Notes under the pieces: generated by a model
Seen by the model: the letters and a program-made list of their open reading frames with translations, nothing else
What the model was told of the DNA's origin: nothing
The model's database searches: none
From: an uncultured Eubacterium sp.
Lineage (GTDB): Bacteria; Bacillota; Clostridia; Lachnospirales; Lachnospiraceae
Length of the DNA stretch: 22,325 nt
Assembly (NCBI GenBank): GCA_900548465.1
Contig: URKY01000041.1
Location: 1 to 22,325 of the forward strand
Direction of reading: 5' to 3'
In this document: positions 1-8,111 of the stretch, piece by piece
How the letters are laid out: every line of letters begins with the position of its first letter
Position numbering within the stretch: the stretch's first letter is position 1
Translations under genes and position numbers: made by a program

Positions 1-100
1 TTAACAGTGGGTGGAATTTAGTCTTTCATACGGAATTTACTTTTACAAGTCAGCCAGGTAATAAATTATAGCTAACAGGTAATAATAAAAGATTTAAGAT
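1..100. other. Unassigned left edge, no gene recognised
   Basis: About 100 AT-rich bases at the edge of the window. I see no convincing open frame, ribosome binding site or RNA fold. It could be the far end of the next transcription unit or plain spacer. Confidence 0.3.
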
Positions 101-150
101 ATAAAAATCCCCTCAAAAGTTAAATTAAAATCTAACAGTTAAGGGGATTT
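101..150 (-). terminator. Terminator closing the parA-parB-DUF4446 unit
   Basis: AAATCCCCT (105-113) pairs exactly with AGGGGATTT (142-150), and inside the arms GTTA (119-122) can pair with TAAC (133-136). Read on the minus strand, the hairpin ends in GGGGATTTTTAT, a U-rich tail expected of an intrinsic terminator. It lies about 30 bases after the stop of the DUF4446 gene. A shorter T-rich tail on the plus strand means it might also work in the other direction. Confidence 0.7.
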
Positions 151-180
151 ATAATTTTATTTAGTTTACATAACTTGTAT

Positions 181-651
181 TTAATAATTTATTGCCTTCT
201 CTAATGCCTTCTTTTCCTCTTCACCAAGGGTTGCATAAGCTTCACCCTTAATTATTTCCTTTATGTATGTGTAACTACTATCACGACCATGCATTGTGTT
301 AAGTATAAATCCTGTGTTGTTATCATCTAACAGACAAAGTGCAAAACTTAAGTTACCACCCATTTCTTTAAATGCATCGTATTTTACAATTCCTAATTTA
401 TGGAATGATGATGTTATACCATGAATTGTAGCTTCATATTTAGCTTCATTTTTTTCATATGCTTTTTCAAGTTTGTCCATCTGCTGAAAATTCTCTTCAA
501 TCGCTGATGAAAGATTTTCTGCATTTTTACCCTTCATAAACTTTTCATATCTGTTCATCAATCTGGATATTTTTTTGTTCTGCTTAATATGTAATATTAA
601 GAAGATTAAAAATAAAACTACAGTTACACCTAAAAATATATATTCTTTCAT
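181..651 (-). CDS. DUF4446 family membrane-anchored protein
   Basis: A 156-residue protein. Residues 4-22 form one hydrophobic segment at the N-terminus, followed by a basic, charged stretch (KQNKKISRLMNRYEKF) that suggests an N-out, C-in anchor. A charged helical region, probably coiled coil, spans about 40-75. The C-terminal part carries the pattern typical of DUF4446: KLGIVKYDAF, GGNLSFALCLLD, GFILNTMHGRDSSYTY. This family has no known biochemical role but is often found beside parB in Clostridia, as here, 51 bases after parB. The start is supported by AAGGAG just upstream of ATG. It is the last gene of the parAB unit, so a link to chromosome segregation is plausible but inferred only from position. 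Confidence 0.8.
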   Translation of the reverse strand: MKEYIFLGVTVVLFLIFLILHIKQNKKISRLMNRYEKFMKGKNAENLSSAIEENFQQMDKLEKAYEKNEAKYEATIHGITSSFHKLGIVKYDAFKEMGGNLSFALCLLDDNNTGFILNTMHGRDSSYTYIKEIIKGEAYATLGEEEKKALEKAINY

Positions 652-702
652 TTTTTTCTCCTTCTGTCTTCTACAACATATTATATAGTTTATTATACTT
701 TT

Positions 703-1632
703 TTAAATTTGTATACTTTCAAATAATTCCAATAATCTCTCAAGTTCTTGAGGGGAATAATATTCTATTTCAATTTTTCCCTTACCATTCTTTTTATTAT
801 TAATTGAAACCTTTGTTCCTAATTTTTCTCTTAACTTGTCGGATAAAGAATTATATATTGCTGCCTCGCTTGATGGAATAGGAAGTTTTGACTGTTTTGG
901 ATTCAAAATTGATTTAACCAGCTTTTCTGTCTCCCTAACGCTCATTCCCTTTTCTGCAATCGTTTTAGCAGCTTCTAGTTGTAACTCTTCCTGTTCTAAG
1001 GAAAGTAATGCTCTTGCATGTCCCATGGAGATTTCATTATTAACCAACATATTTTGAACTTCTTCAGTTAATTTTAAAAGTCTCATTGAGTTTGCAATTG
1101 CTGTTCTTGATTTTGATACCCTTTTTGCGAGTTCATCCTGTTTTAGATGATATTCATCAATTAAACTCTTATATGCAAGAGCTTCTTCTATTGGATTTAA
1201 ATCACGTCTCTGTATATTTTCTATTAAAGCAATCTCCATAACTTCCTGTGGAGAAAATTCTTTAATAATTACAGGAACTTCCTTTAATTTAGCAAGTTTT
1301 GCGGCTCTCCATCTTCTTTCACCTGCTATTATCTCGTAATAATCTTCTTTTTTCTGTACAACGATTGGTTGAATAATTCCAAATTGTTTAATTGAATCTG
1401 CTAATTCTTCCAATGCTTCTTTATCAAAATTTTTTCTAGGCTGATCTCTATTTGGCTCAATATCTGAAATTTTCATCATAGTATCAGCAGGTACCTTTAC
1501 CTCTTTTACAACTTCCTTAATAACTTCCTTTACTTCAACCTTCTTTGTAGAATTTTTTTTAGTTTTAGAAGTACCGCTATCCGGTATTAATGAATCAATT
1601 CCTTTACCTAATCCATTACGTTTTACTGCCAT
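703..1632 (-). CDS. parB: Chromosome partitioning protein ParB (Spo0J)
   Basis: A 309-residue ParB. It binds parS, loads onto DNA as a CTP-dependent sliding clamp and recruits SMC and ParA. Visible parts in order: the N-terminal ParA-stimulating peptide NGLGKGIDSLIP (6-17); a Lys/Val/Glu-rich linker (about 25-47); the CTP-binding ParB/Srx fold with the GERRWRA motif (104-110) and ENIQRRDLNP (138-147); a helix-turn-helix around 167-187 (KRVSKSRTAIANSMRLLKL); and a C-terminal dimer domain ending in a leucine-rich helix. Length and motifs are normal for the family. It starts 31 bases after parA stops, with AGAGG upstream, so the two are co-transcribed. Three candidate parS targets lie within 1.3 kb upstream. 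Confidence 0.95.
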   Translation of the reverse strand: MAVKRNGLGKGIDSLIPDSGTSKTKKNSTKKVEVKEVIKEVVKEVKVPADTMMKISDIEPNRDQPRKNFDKEALEELADSIKQFGIIQPIVVQKKEDYYEIIAGERRWRAAKLAKLKEVPVIIKEFSPQEVMEIALIENIQRRDLNPIEEALAYKSLIDEYHLKQDELAKRVSKSRTAIANSMRLLKLTEEVQNMLVNNEISMGHARALLSLEQEELQLEAAKTIAEKGMSVRETEKLVKSILNPKQSKLPIPSSEAAIYNSLSDKLREKLGTKVSINNKKNGKGKIEIEYYSPQELERLLELFESIQI

Positions 1633-1663
1633 TATTTACCTCTTTCTGTGGTTTACATAATTT

Positions 1664-2422
1664 TTAACTATTAATTACTTCTTTTGCAAGTTTCTGATAT
1701 GCAATTGAACCTGCTGATTTTTTATCATACATATGGATTGGTAATCCATAACTTGGTGCTTCAGCAAGTCTTACATTTCTTGGAATAACAGTGTCATATA
1801 TTTTTAAATGTATGTTTTCTTTTACATTTGCTATTACATCAGCTGACAAGTTAGTTCTTGAATCATACATTGTAAATACTATTCCATCAATTTCCAGTTT
1901 ATCATTTAATCTGTCCTGAATAAGATTTATTGTATGTATCAACTGTGACAATCCTTCTAATGCATAGTATTCACACTGTATTGGCACAATTACTGAATCT
2001 GCCGCTGTCATTGCATTTACTGTAAGTACATTTAATGATGGTGGGCAGTCTATTATAATGTAATCATATAAATCCTTAATACTATCCAAAATATTTTTTA
2101 ATATAAATTCTCTACCTTCTACTCCAATTAAATCAATCTCTGCACCGGATAAATTTACATTTGAAGGTAATACATTCAAATTATCAACTGCACTCTGTGT
2201 AAGACATTCAGATACAGTACATTCTTCAAGGAATAATTCATAAACTGTATTTTCTAAATTTTGCTTTATAATTCCTACACCACTTGTTGCATTTCCCTGT
2301 GGATCAATATCAACCAATAACACTTTTTTCCCCAGTTCTGCTAAACATGAGGAAAGATTTATTGATGTAGTCGTTTTTCCAACTCCACCTTTCTGATTAG
2401 CTATTGCAATAATTTTTCCCAT
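1664..2422 (-). CDS. parA: Chromosome partitioning ATPase ParA (Soj)
   Basis: A 252-residue Walker-type ATPase that works with ParB in origin segregation and, in Firmicutes, regulates DnaA. It begins directly with MGKIIAIANQKGGVGKTT, the deviant Walker A motif (KGGVGKTT, residues 11-18), so it lacks an N-terminal DNA-binding extension and is of the short chromosomal Soj type. LLVDIDPQGNAT (about 35-46) is the A' motif, and DYIIIDCPPSLNVLT (about 119-133) holds Walker B. The start is supported by AAGGA seven bases upstream. A 10-bp inverted repeat lies immediately before that site and a promoter candidate lies at 2505-2533. Downstream it is followed by parB. Confidence 0.95.
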   Translation of the reverse strand: MGKIIAIANQKGGVGKTTTSINLSSCLAELGKKVLLVDIDPQGNATSGVGIIKQNLENTVYELFLEECTVSECLTQSAVDNLNVLPSNVNLSGAEIDLIGVEGREFILKNILDSIKDLYDYIIIDCPPSLNVLTVNAMTAADSVIVPIQCEYYALEGLSQLIHTINLIQDRLNDKLEIDGIVFTMYDSRTNLSADVIANVKENIHLKIYDTVIPRNVRLAEAPSYGLPIHMYDKKSAGSIAYQKLAKEVINS

Positions 2423-2433
2423 TGTTTTTCCTT

Positions 2434-2457
2434 ATATTAGTAAATTATTACTAATAT
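2434..2457. repeat. Inverted repeat just before the parA ribosome binding site
   Basis: ATATTAGTAA (2434-2443) and TTACTAATAT (2448-2457) are perfect complements separated by four bases. The repeat sits between the proposed parAB transcription start and the AAGGA site of parA. It could be an operator in DNA or a hairpin in the mRNA leader. It does not match parS or the DnaA-box variant of this window. Confidence 0.5.
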
Positions 2458-2504
2458 CCCTTTCTTCCTAAATATAGTCTATTGTTCACAAGCCCCGTTT
2501 GTTC

Positions 2505-2533
2505 ATTCTACCACATATATATTCTATTTTCTA
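2505..2533 (-). promoter_or_regulatory. Candidate parAB promoter
   Basis: On the minus strand, TAGAAA (2528-2533) and TAGAAT (2505-2510) are 17 bases apart, and TGG directly precedes the -10, giving an extended -10. The predicted start near 2498 gives a leader of about 75 bases. The -35 is weak (4 of 6). The nearest parS lies 22 bases upstream of the -35, so ParB bound there could affect this promoter. Confidence 0.4.
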
Positions 2534-2554
2534 TATTATATTTAACTTTATCGA

Positions 2555-2570
2555 TGTTTCACGTGAAACA
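2555..2570. promoter_or_regulatory. parS site 1
   Basis: TGTTTCACGTGAAACA is a perfect 16-bp palindrome identical to the consensus ParB-binding site of Firmicutes. It lies in the spacer upstream of parA. Confidence 0.95.
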
Positions 2571-2654
2571 TCTGTTTCAAATTAGTCCTTATATTGCCAT
2601 AAAATTAGCATATTTGCTTCTAATCTTACTCTAATACTATAAGTACATTATTTT

Positions 2655-2684
2655 AGTATAATGTTTCACGTGAAACATTATACT
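2655..2684. promoter_or_regulatory. parS site 2 inside a 30-bp perfect palindrome
   Basis: The core TGTTTCACGTGAAACA occupies 2662-2677 and matches the parS consensus exactly. The symmetry continues seven bases further on each side (AGTATAA on the left, TTATACT on the right), so all 30 bases are perfectly self-complementary. It lies between the stop of the coiled-coil gene and parA, where the extended arms could also form a cruciform or an RNA hairpin. No U-rich tail follows on the minus strand, so I do not call it a terminator. Confidence 0.95.
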
Positions 2685-2742
2685 TTATACATAAAATAAG
2701 AGCTAATAAATATCTACATATTCACCAGCTCATATTTTACTT

Positions 2743-3270
2743 CTATTCATTTTCGATTATATTGATAATATTATCTATTTCTATTTTTGTTCTGTCTGGA
2801 TCAACATTACATATTGATTTACAAAATTTTAATTTATCAATAATATTTCTTTTTTCATTATCTTTCTCAATGGATATTATCTCATTTGAATCATCAGTTG
2901 ATACAATTTCCACCTGCTCCTTATCTGAAGTTTCACGTGAAACATCATTGTTTCTTGCATTTTCTATACATAAATTTACAATGTCTAATTCATTTTGTAT
3001 TTTATTTATTAATCTTTGTATTGATTCATTTTCAGTTAGATAAGCATTTATTCTAATTTCTAAATCATTTATTTCCTGATTTCTAAATCCACCTTCACCT
3101 CTTGTCTTTACTGAAAATATTTTTGATGCTTCATCTACTGATGAATCTATTTCTTTTATTTTATTATTTGATTCTACAATAGCAATTAAATTGTGTTCAA
3201 TTTTTTCTTTGTTCTTTTCTAATCTGCTATTTAGAATGTCAGCTCTCTTTTCTAAGTATTCAAGTAACAT
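2743..3270 (-). CDS. Uncharacterised coiled-coil protein with a parS site in its coding sequence
   Basis: I do not recognise this 175-residue protein. It has no signal peptide or membrane segment, so it should be cytoplasmic. Residues 1-107 are charged, helical and heptad-like, interrupted by SVKTRGEGGFRN (about 53-64). A low-complexity acidic linker follows (108-140), then a short C-terminal helical piece with KFCKSICNVDPDRTKIEID. The general look of the first part recalls the coiled-coil sensor region of DegS-type kinases, but there is no kinase domain and I would not transfer the name. It starts 8 bases after rsmG ends, so it is the last gene of the mnmE-mnmG-rsmG unit, and it occupies the place held by noc in Bacillus. 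Residues 109-115 (DVSRETS) are encoded by a parS site. Confidence 0.8.
   Translation of the reverse strand: MLLEYLEKRADILNSRLEKNKEKIEHNLIAIVESNNKIKEIDSSVDEASKIFSVKTRGEGGFRNQEINDLEIRINAYLTENESIQRLINKIQNELDIVNLCIENARNNDVSRETSDKEQVEIVSTDDSNEIISIEKDNEKRNIIDKLKFCKSICNVDPDRTKIEIDNIINIIENE
2929..2944. promoter_or_regulatory. parS site 3, intragenic
   Basis: AGTTTCACGTGAAACA matches the 16-bp consensus at 15 positions, with a perfect 14-bp core palindrome (2930-2943). It lies within the coiled-coil gene, where it encodes Val-Ser-Arg-Glu-Thr in the disordered linker. Confidence 0.9.
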
Positions 3271-3278
3271 TATTTACC

Positions 3279-3998
3279 TCATTTAATTGGCTTCTTTGAT
3301 GGTACTCCTGCTTTTCTTGGAAAATTAGAAGGAGTATTTTTTTTCTTTTCAATCGTAACAAATGTTCTTTTTATATCTGAACATGGCAATGATACTATTG
3401 TTTTATTATTAATATTTCCGCCTAATAAATCTATAGCTCTTCCTGCCTCGTTTATCTCTTTATCACTTAATTCTGATTTATAACTTATAAATTTTCCTGA
3501 CAATTTTACAAAAGGAATACAGTATTCTGATAAAGAAGAAAGATTTGCTACTGCTCTCGATACACATAAATCATATTTTTCTCTATATTCTTTATCTTTT
3601 CCATAGTCTTCAGCTCTTCCATGTATTGTACTTATATTATCAAGTCCAAGTTCATTTATCACTTCATCTAAAAACAATAATCTCTTCTTCAATGAATCCA
3701 ATAATGTAACCTTTAAATGTGGAAACATTATTTTTAGCGGTATTCCCGGAAAACCTGCTCCAGTTCCTACATCAATTACTGTTTCATATTTATTCATATC
3801 AGTTACAGAACTTAAAAGCAAACTATCTAAAAAGTGTTTAATCATTACTTCATCTAAATCTGTAATGGCAGTTAAATTCATTACTTTATTTTTTTTTATC
3901 AACAATTCATAATATTCTTCAAATTGTTTTTTTTGAGTTTCAGATATTTCTAAATTTAACTCATGTATTCCTTTTTCTAATAATTCAATTCCGTGCAT
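3279..3998 (-). CDS. rsmG: 16S rRNA (guanine-527-N7)-methyltransferase RsmG
   Basis: A 239-residue SAM-dependent methyltransferase of the RsmG/GidB family, which methylates N7 of G527 in 16S rRNA. The N-terminal helices (NKVMNLTAITD about 37-47, IKHFLDSL 53-60) are typical. The SAM-binding loop is VIDVGTGAGFPGIPLK (about 74-89), followed by the acidic end of strand 2 (LLDSLKKRLLFLDEV) and HGRAEDYG. The later block YDLCVSRAVANLSSL is the usual RsmG active-site region. GAGGAA lies just before ATG and mnmG stops 17 bases upstream, so the two are co-transcribed. Length and order (mnmE-mnmG-rsmG) are standard near Firmicute origins. Confidence 0.95.
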   Translation of the reverse strand: MHGIELLEKGIHELNLEISETQKKQFEEYYELLIKKNKVMNLTAITDLDEVMIKHFLDSLLLSSVTDMNKYETVIDVGTGAGFPGIPLKIMFPHLKVTLLDSLKKRLLFLDEVINELGLDNISTIHGRAEDYGKDKEYREKYDLCVSRAVANLSSLSEYCIPFVKLSGKFISYKSELSDKEINEAGRAIDLLGGNINNKTIVSLPCSDIKRTFVTIEKKKNTPSNFPRKAGVPSKKPIK

Positions 3999-4015
3999 TA
4001 GTTCCTCACTTATTT

Positions 4016-5896
4016 TTACTTTGCTTTATTCTGTTCCATATATATAAGTAATACTGATATATCAGCAGGTGACACTCCTGAAATTCTTGAAGCCTGTCCT
4101 ATACTTATAGGTTTATAAAAGTCTAACTTCTGTGCAGCCTCAATTCTCAAACTTCCAACTTTTGAATAATCAAAGTCTTCAGGTATTTTTTTATTTTCAA
4201 GTTTTTTGAAATTTTCAACCTGTTTCTTTTGTCTTTCAATATATCCTTTATACTTTATATTTATATTAACCTGTTCTCTTACATCATCAGATAACTCAGG
4301 TCTTTCATGATCTAATGGTTTTATTAAATCATAATTAAGTTCAGGTCTTCTTATTAATTCTGCAAGAGTTGTTGCTGTTTTAAGCGGTGAGCTGTTAAGA
4401 GATTCAAGTATATTCTGATTTTCTTTAGCTGCACCAATTTTGTAATTTTCCAGTCTTTCAATTTCTTCATCAATTAATTTTTCCTTTTTGCAGACATAAT
4501 CATATCTTTCTTTATCAACAAGTCCTACTTCATATCCAATTTTAGTAAGTCTCATATCAGCGTTATCCTGTCTCAAAAGCAATCTGTACTCCGCACGGGA
4601 AGTCATCATTCTATATGGTTCATGGCTTTCCTTTGTTACAAGGTCATCAATTAAAACTCCAATATATCCCTGAGATCTGTCAATTACTAAAGATTCCTTA
4701 TTTTGAATATATCTTGCCGCATTGATTCCTGCAATAATACCTTGAGCTGCAGCCTCCTCATATCCTGAACTTCCATTAAACTGTCCTGCACTAAATAATC
4801 CTTTAATATTTTTAAATTCAAGATTAGGAAGCAACTGTCCATATTCTATACAATCATATTCTATGGCATATGCATTACGTACTATCTTTGCATTTTCAAG
4901 TCCCGGTACAGTATGGTACATTGCATATTGAACATCTTCAGGAAGGGATGATGACATACCACCTAAATACATTTCATTTGTATATAATCCTTCAGGTTCA
5001 ATAAATACCTGGTGTCTGTTTTTATCTGCAAATTTAACAACTTTGTCTTCAATAGATGGACAATATCTTGGACCTGTTCCCTCAATCATTCCTGAAAACA
5101 ATGGTGATCTGTCTATATTATCCTTTATTATTTTATGGGTTTCTTCATTTGTATAAGTAAGCCAGCATGAAATCTGTTCTTTTTGTATACTTTCAGGGTC
5201 TGTTGTAAATGAGAAAGGTACTATTCTTTCATCACCAAACTGCTCTTCCATTTTACTAAAGTCAATTGTACGTTTATCAACTCTGGCAGGTGTACCAGTT
5301 TTAAATCTGCGCATTTTTATTCCATTTGCAATTAATGAATCCGTTAAATGATTTGCAGACATAAGACCATTTGGTCCTGTATACTGACATACCTCACCAT
5401 AAATACATTTAGACTTTAAGTAAACACCTGTTGCAAGAACAACTGCCTTTGCATAATAAGTAGCACCGGATATAGTTTTTACACCTTTTATAACTCCATC
5501 CTCTACAATTATTTCTGATACTTCTCCCTGTTTAATTGTTAAATTATCAGTATTTTCAAGAGTCTTACGCATTTCACGGGTATAATTTTGTTTATCTGCC
5601 TGAGCTCTTAAAGAATGTACAGCCGGACCCTTTGATTTATTAAGCATCTTTGATTGTATAAATGTCTTATCAATATTCTTTCCCATTTCACCACCAAGGG
5701 CATCTATTTCTCTTACTAAATGTCCCTTTGATGTTCCACCTATATTAGGATTACATGGCATAAGTGCTATACTATCTACACTTACCGTAAAACAAATTGT
5801 TTTAAATCCAAGACGTGCACCTGCCAACGCTGCTTCACATCCGGCATGTCCTGCACCTATTATTGCAATATCATAATTTTCTTCAATCTTTAACAT
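4016..5896 (-). CDS. mnmG: tRNA uridine-34 cmnm5 modification enzyme MnmG (GidA)
   Basis: A 626-residue FAD protein that, with MnmE, adds the carboxymethylaminomethyl group to the wobble uridine of certain tRNAs. The N-terminal dinucleotide fold shows [10 protein letters not shown] (about 14-23). Family blocks follow: [20 protein letters not shown] (about 47-66), [40 protein letters not shown], and [16 protein letters not shown] for FAD binding. The C-terminal helical domain (about 550-620, [34 protein letters not shown]) binds MnmE and tRNA. Length is normal. It begins 30 bases after mnmE stops, with a weak AGAGAGA site. Confidence 0.97.
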   Translation of the reverse strand: MLKIEENYDIAIIGAGHAGCEAALAGARLGFKTICFTVSVDSIALMPCNPNIGGTSKGHLVREIDALGGEMGKNIDKTFIQSKMLNKSKGPAVHSLRAQADKQNYTREMRKTLENTDNLTIKQGEVSEIIVEDGVIKGVKTISGATYYAKAVVLATGVYLKSKCIYGEVCQYTGPNGLMSANHLTDSLIANGIKMRRFKTGTPARVDKRTIDFSKMEEQFGDERIVPFSFTTDPESIQKEQISCWLTYTNEETHKIIKDNIDRSPLFSGMIEGTGPRYCPSIEDKVVKFADKNRHQVFIEPEGLYTNEMYLGGMSSSLPEDVQYAMYHTVPGLENAKIVRNAYAIEYDCIEYGQLLPNLEFKNIKGLFSAGQFNGSSGYEEAAAQGIIAGINAARYIQNKESLVIDRSQGYIGVLIDDLVTKESHEPYRMMTSRAEYRLLLRQDNADMRLTKIGYEVGLVDKERYDYVCKKEKLIDEEIERLENYKIGAAKENQNILESLNSSPLKTATTLAELIRRPELNYDLIKPLDHERPELSDDVREQVNINIKYKGYIERQKKQVENFKKLENKKIPEDFDYSKVGSLRIEAAQKLDFYKPISIGQASRISGVSPADISVLLIYMEQNKAK

Positions 5897-5926
5897 TTCT
5901 TTATCTCTCTTAATATCATTTAATAT

Positions 5927-7306
5927 TTATTTACCCATACAAAACTTAGAAAAGATTTCATTAACTAAATCATCTTCTACGCTTTCGCCTATAATTAAGC
6001 CAAGATAGGTATATGCATCCATTAAATCAATGGAATAGAAATCTTCCGGCATTCCATTTTCCACAGAATCCTTAACTTTACATAAACTATCATATGCATT
6101 GTCTAATGCTTCTTTATGTCTTGAATTAGTTATGTAAACCTGATCATTGTATGAAACTTTTCCGGAGTAGAACAGATTTCTAATTTCATCTTCAAGTAAA
6201 TCCATTCCTGTTCCTTCTTTTGCTGAAAATATTATTACATCCCTGCCTGATTCTTTCTTTAATTTTTCTACATCAATTACCATATTAATATCAGATTTGT
6301 TTATCAGTATAATAGCCTGCTTATCCTTTATTAATTCAATAATTTCTTTATCATTTTCATCAATAGCCCTTGAGCCGTCCACAACATAAATTACTAAATC
6401 AGCTCCTGACGCAATTTCTTTAGCTTTGCTTACACCAATCTGTTCAACTTTATCATCAGTATTTCTTATTCCCGCTGTATCAATAATTTTGAGACTCAAA
6501 CCATTTAAATTAATATTTTCTTCAAGAGTATCTCTCGTTGTTCCTTCAATATCAGTTACAATAGCTCTTTCTTCTCCAAGCATCAGATTAAGAAGTGAAG
6601 ATTTTCCTGCATTAGGTTTACCTAATATAACAGTTTTAATCCCTTCTTTCATAATTTTTCCATTATCAAAAGTATCTATTAATTTCTTAATATCCGACAT
6701 ATCCTTATTAAGCATTTTTCCTATTTCATCCTGATATCCATCAAGACTAATATGCTCCGGATCATCTAAAGCCGACTCTATAAACGCAATATGATAAATT
6801 ATGTCACTTCTTATTTCTTTTATCTTGTCTGAAACTCCACCCTTTAACTGTTCAATAGAACTGGTAAGTGCAAAATCATTGCTTGAATTAATTAAATCCA
6901 TAACAGCTTCAGCCTGAGATAAATCTATTCTTCCATTAAGAAATGCCCTCTTTGTAAATTCTCCCGGCTCTGCATTTCTGGCACCATTCTTTATAACAAG
7001 TCTGAGAACCTTTTGAAGTATCAGCATTCCTCCATGACAATCTATTTCCACTGTATCTTCCCCTGTATAAGAATGAGGATTTTTCATAACAATGACCAAA
7101 ACCTGATCAATCATTTTTTCTCCATCCATTATACTTCCAAAATGTACAGTATGACTTTCAACATCTTTTAATTTTTTGCCTTGTTTTTTAGATTTAAAAA
7201 TTTTATCAGCAATTTCAATAGCTTCATCACCACTAATTCTTATGATTCCAATCCCCGAATTACCGGCTGAAGTAGAAATTGCAGCTATAGTTTCAGTTAT
7301 CTTCAT
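5927..7306 (-). CDS. mnmE: tRNA modification GTPase MnmE (TrmE)
   Basis: A 459-residue protein that partners with MnmG to modify U34 of tRNA. The N-terminal folate-binding domain begins MKITETIAAISTSAGNSG. The G domain has P-loop GKPNAGKSS (229-237), DTAGIR (276-281), NKSD for guanine specificity, and SAKEG. The protein ends in FCMGK, the CxGK motif whose cysteine is needed for modification. The frame is open upstream to 7375, but ATG at 7306 is the better start: it has AGGTGG just before it, gives the normal N-terminus, and the predicted transcription start near 7357 lies inside the longer frame. Fusion or truncation is not seen. Confidence 0.95.
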   Translation of the reverse strand: MKITETIAAISTSAGNSGIGIIRISGDEAIEIADKIFKSKKQGKKLKDVESHTVHFGSIMDGEKMIDQVLVIVMKNPHSYTGEDTVEIDCHGGMLILQKVLRLVIKNGARNAEPGEFTKRAFLNGRIDLSQAEAVMDLINSSNDFALTSSIEQLKGGVSDKIKEIRSDIIYHIAFIESALDDPEHISLDGYQDEIGKMLNKDMSDIKKLIDTFDNGKIMKEGIKTVILGKPNAGKSSLLNLMLGEERAIVTDIEGTTRDTLEENINLNGLSLKIIDTAGIRNTDDKVEQIGVSKAKEIASGADLVIYVVDGSRAIDENDKEIIELIKDKQAIILINKSDINMVIDVEKLKKESGRDVIIFSAKEGTGMDLLEDEIRNLFYSGKVSYNDQVYITNSRHKEALDNAYDSLCKVKDSVENGMPEDFYSIDLMDAYTYLGLIIGESVEDDLVNEIFSKFCMGK

Positions 7307-7363
7307 AAACCACCTGCATATTTTATAATATATGAAATACATAACGCACTTCACTAACTTTAA

Positions 7364-7392
7364 AGTATACCACAATGATACTTTTTAGTAAA
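7364..7392 (-). promoter_or_regulatory. Promoter of mnmE-mnmG-rsmG
   Basis: On the minus strand, TTTACT (7387-7392) lies 17 bases before TATACT (7364-7369), which is preceded by TGG, giving an extended -10. It sits between the jag terminator and mnmE, so mnmE starts a new transcription unit. The expected start near 7357 gives a leader of about 50 bases. Confidence 0.6.
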
Positions 7393-7414
7393 AGAAATAA
7401 TTATAATAATTGCA

Positions 7415-7451
7415 ATATAAAAAAGGACTGTAGCAAAAGCCACAATCCTTT
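7415..7451 (-). terminator. Terminator after jag
   Basis: Bases 7422-7434 pair with 7439-7451 to form a 13-bp stem with two G-U pairs and a four-base loop. On the minus strand the stem is followed by a run of T (TTTTTTATAT). It lies 20 bases after the stop of jag and separates the rpmH-to-jag unit from mnmE. Confidence 0.9.
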
Positions 7452-7470
7452 ATTCTAAAAATAATTTAAA

Positions 7471-8100
7471 TTATTTTTTTAATATAACTACTACATGTCT
7501 GTAAGGTTCTTCACCCTCACTCTTAGTAGTACAGTATTTATCATTCTGCAATGCTGAATGAATAATTCTTCTTTCGTATGGGTTCATTGGTTCAAGAGCT
7601 ACAGGTTTCTTAATTCTCTTAACCTTTAATGAAATATTTCTTGCAAGATTTTCAAGAGTTGCTTTTCTTCTTTCTCTGTAGTTTTCAGTATCAAGTTTAA
7701 CTCTGTTGAATTTTTCGCTTTCTTTATTTACTACAAGGCTTACAAGATACTGTAATGAATCAAGTGTCTGACCTCTTTTTCCAATAAGTATTCCCATGTC
7801 ATCACCTATAACATTAATGTTAATTGTGTTTTCCTTTTCACCTTCAACAACATTAATGTCAAGTTTAACTGTAAGTTCCATTGCTGAAAAAATCTTATTT
7901 AAGAACTCTCTTGCAATGTCTTCAACTGACTGATTTTTTCTTGCTTTTATAATTGCTGCTTTGCTTCCAATACCTAAGAAACCGTTAGATCCTTTTTCAA
8001 CAACTTCATAATCTAACTTATCTGCAGATATTCCAAGTTCTACGCAGGCATTAGTAATAGCTTCATCTACATTCTTGCCTTTATATTCCTTATATTCCAT
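7471..8100 (-). CDS. khpB: RNA-binding protein Jag/KhpB
   Basis: A 209-residue cytoplasmic RNA-binding protein. The Jag N-terminal domain covers about 1-52 (EYKGKNVDEAITNACVELG, KGSNGFLGIGSK). A KH domain covers about 75-150 with its GxxG loop GKRG at 107-110 and QTLDSLQYLVSLVVN. An R3H domain ends the protein (about 150-209) with RIIHSALQND and RHVVVILKK. In streptococci and Bacillus, Jag/KhpB works with KhpA in RNA binding and cell-envelope control. It follows yidC by 11 bases, a conserved pairing. It is the last gene before a strong terminator. Confidence 0.95.
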   Translation of the reverse strand: MEYKEYKGKNVDEAITNACVELGISADKLDYEVVEKGSNGFLGIGSKAAIIKARKNQSVEDIAREFLNKIFSAMELTVKLDINVVEGEKENTININVIGDDMGILIGKRGQTLDSLQYLVSLVVNKESEKFNRVKLDTENYRERRKATLENLARNISLKVKRIKKPVALEPMNPYERRIIHSALQNDKYCTTKSEGEEPYRHVVVILKK

Positions 8101-8111
8101 GATTTACACCT

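Noticed and set aside
1036..1044. TTATTAACC in parB, one base from the variant DnaA box
   Set aside because: An isolated near-match in AT-rich coding sequence. It shows that single imperfect copies are not evidence; only the clusters with exact copies were counted.
2298..2306. TGTGGATCA in parA, close to the canonical DnaA box
   Set aside because: One mismatch, inside a coding sequence, alone and far from the origin spacers; most likely chance.
2762..3043. Plus-strand open frame opposite the coiled-coil gene
   Set aside because: No ribosome binding site and low-complexity composition. It also shows the VSRET peptide only because parS is a palindrome.
7307..7375. N-terminal extension of MnmE by 23 residues
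   Set aside because: It would start upstream of the predicted transcription start, and the family N-terminus and ribosome binding site fit ATG at 7306.
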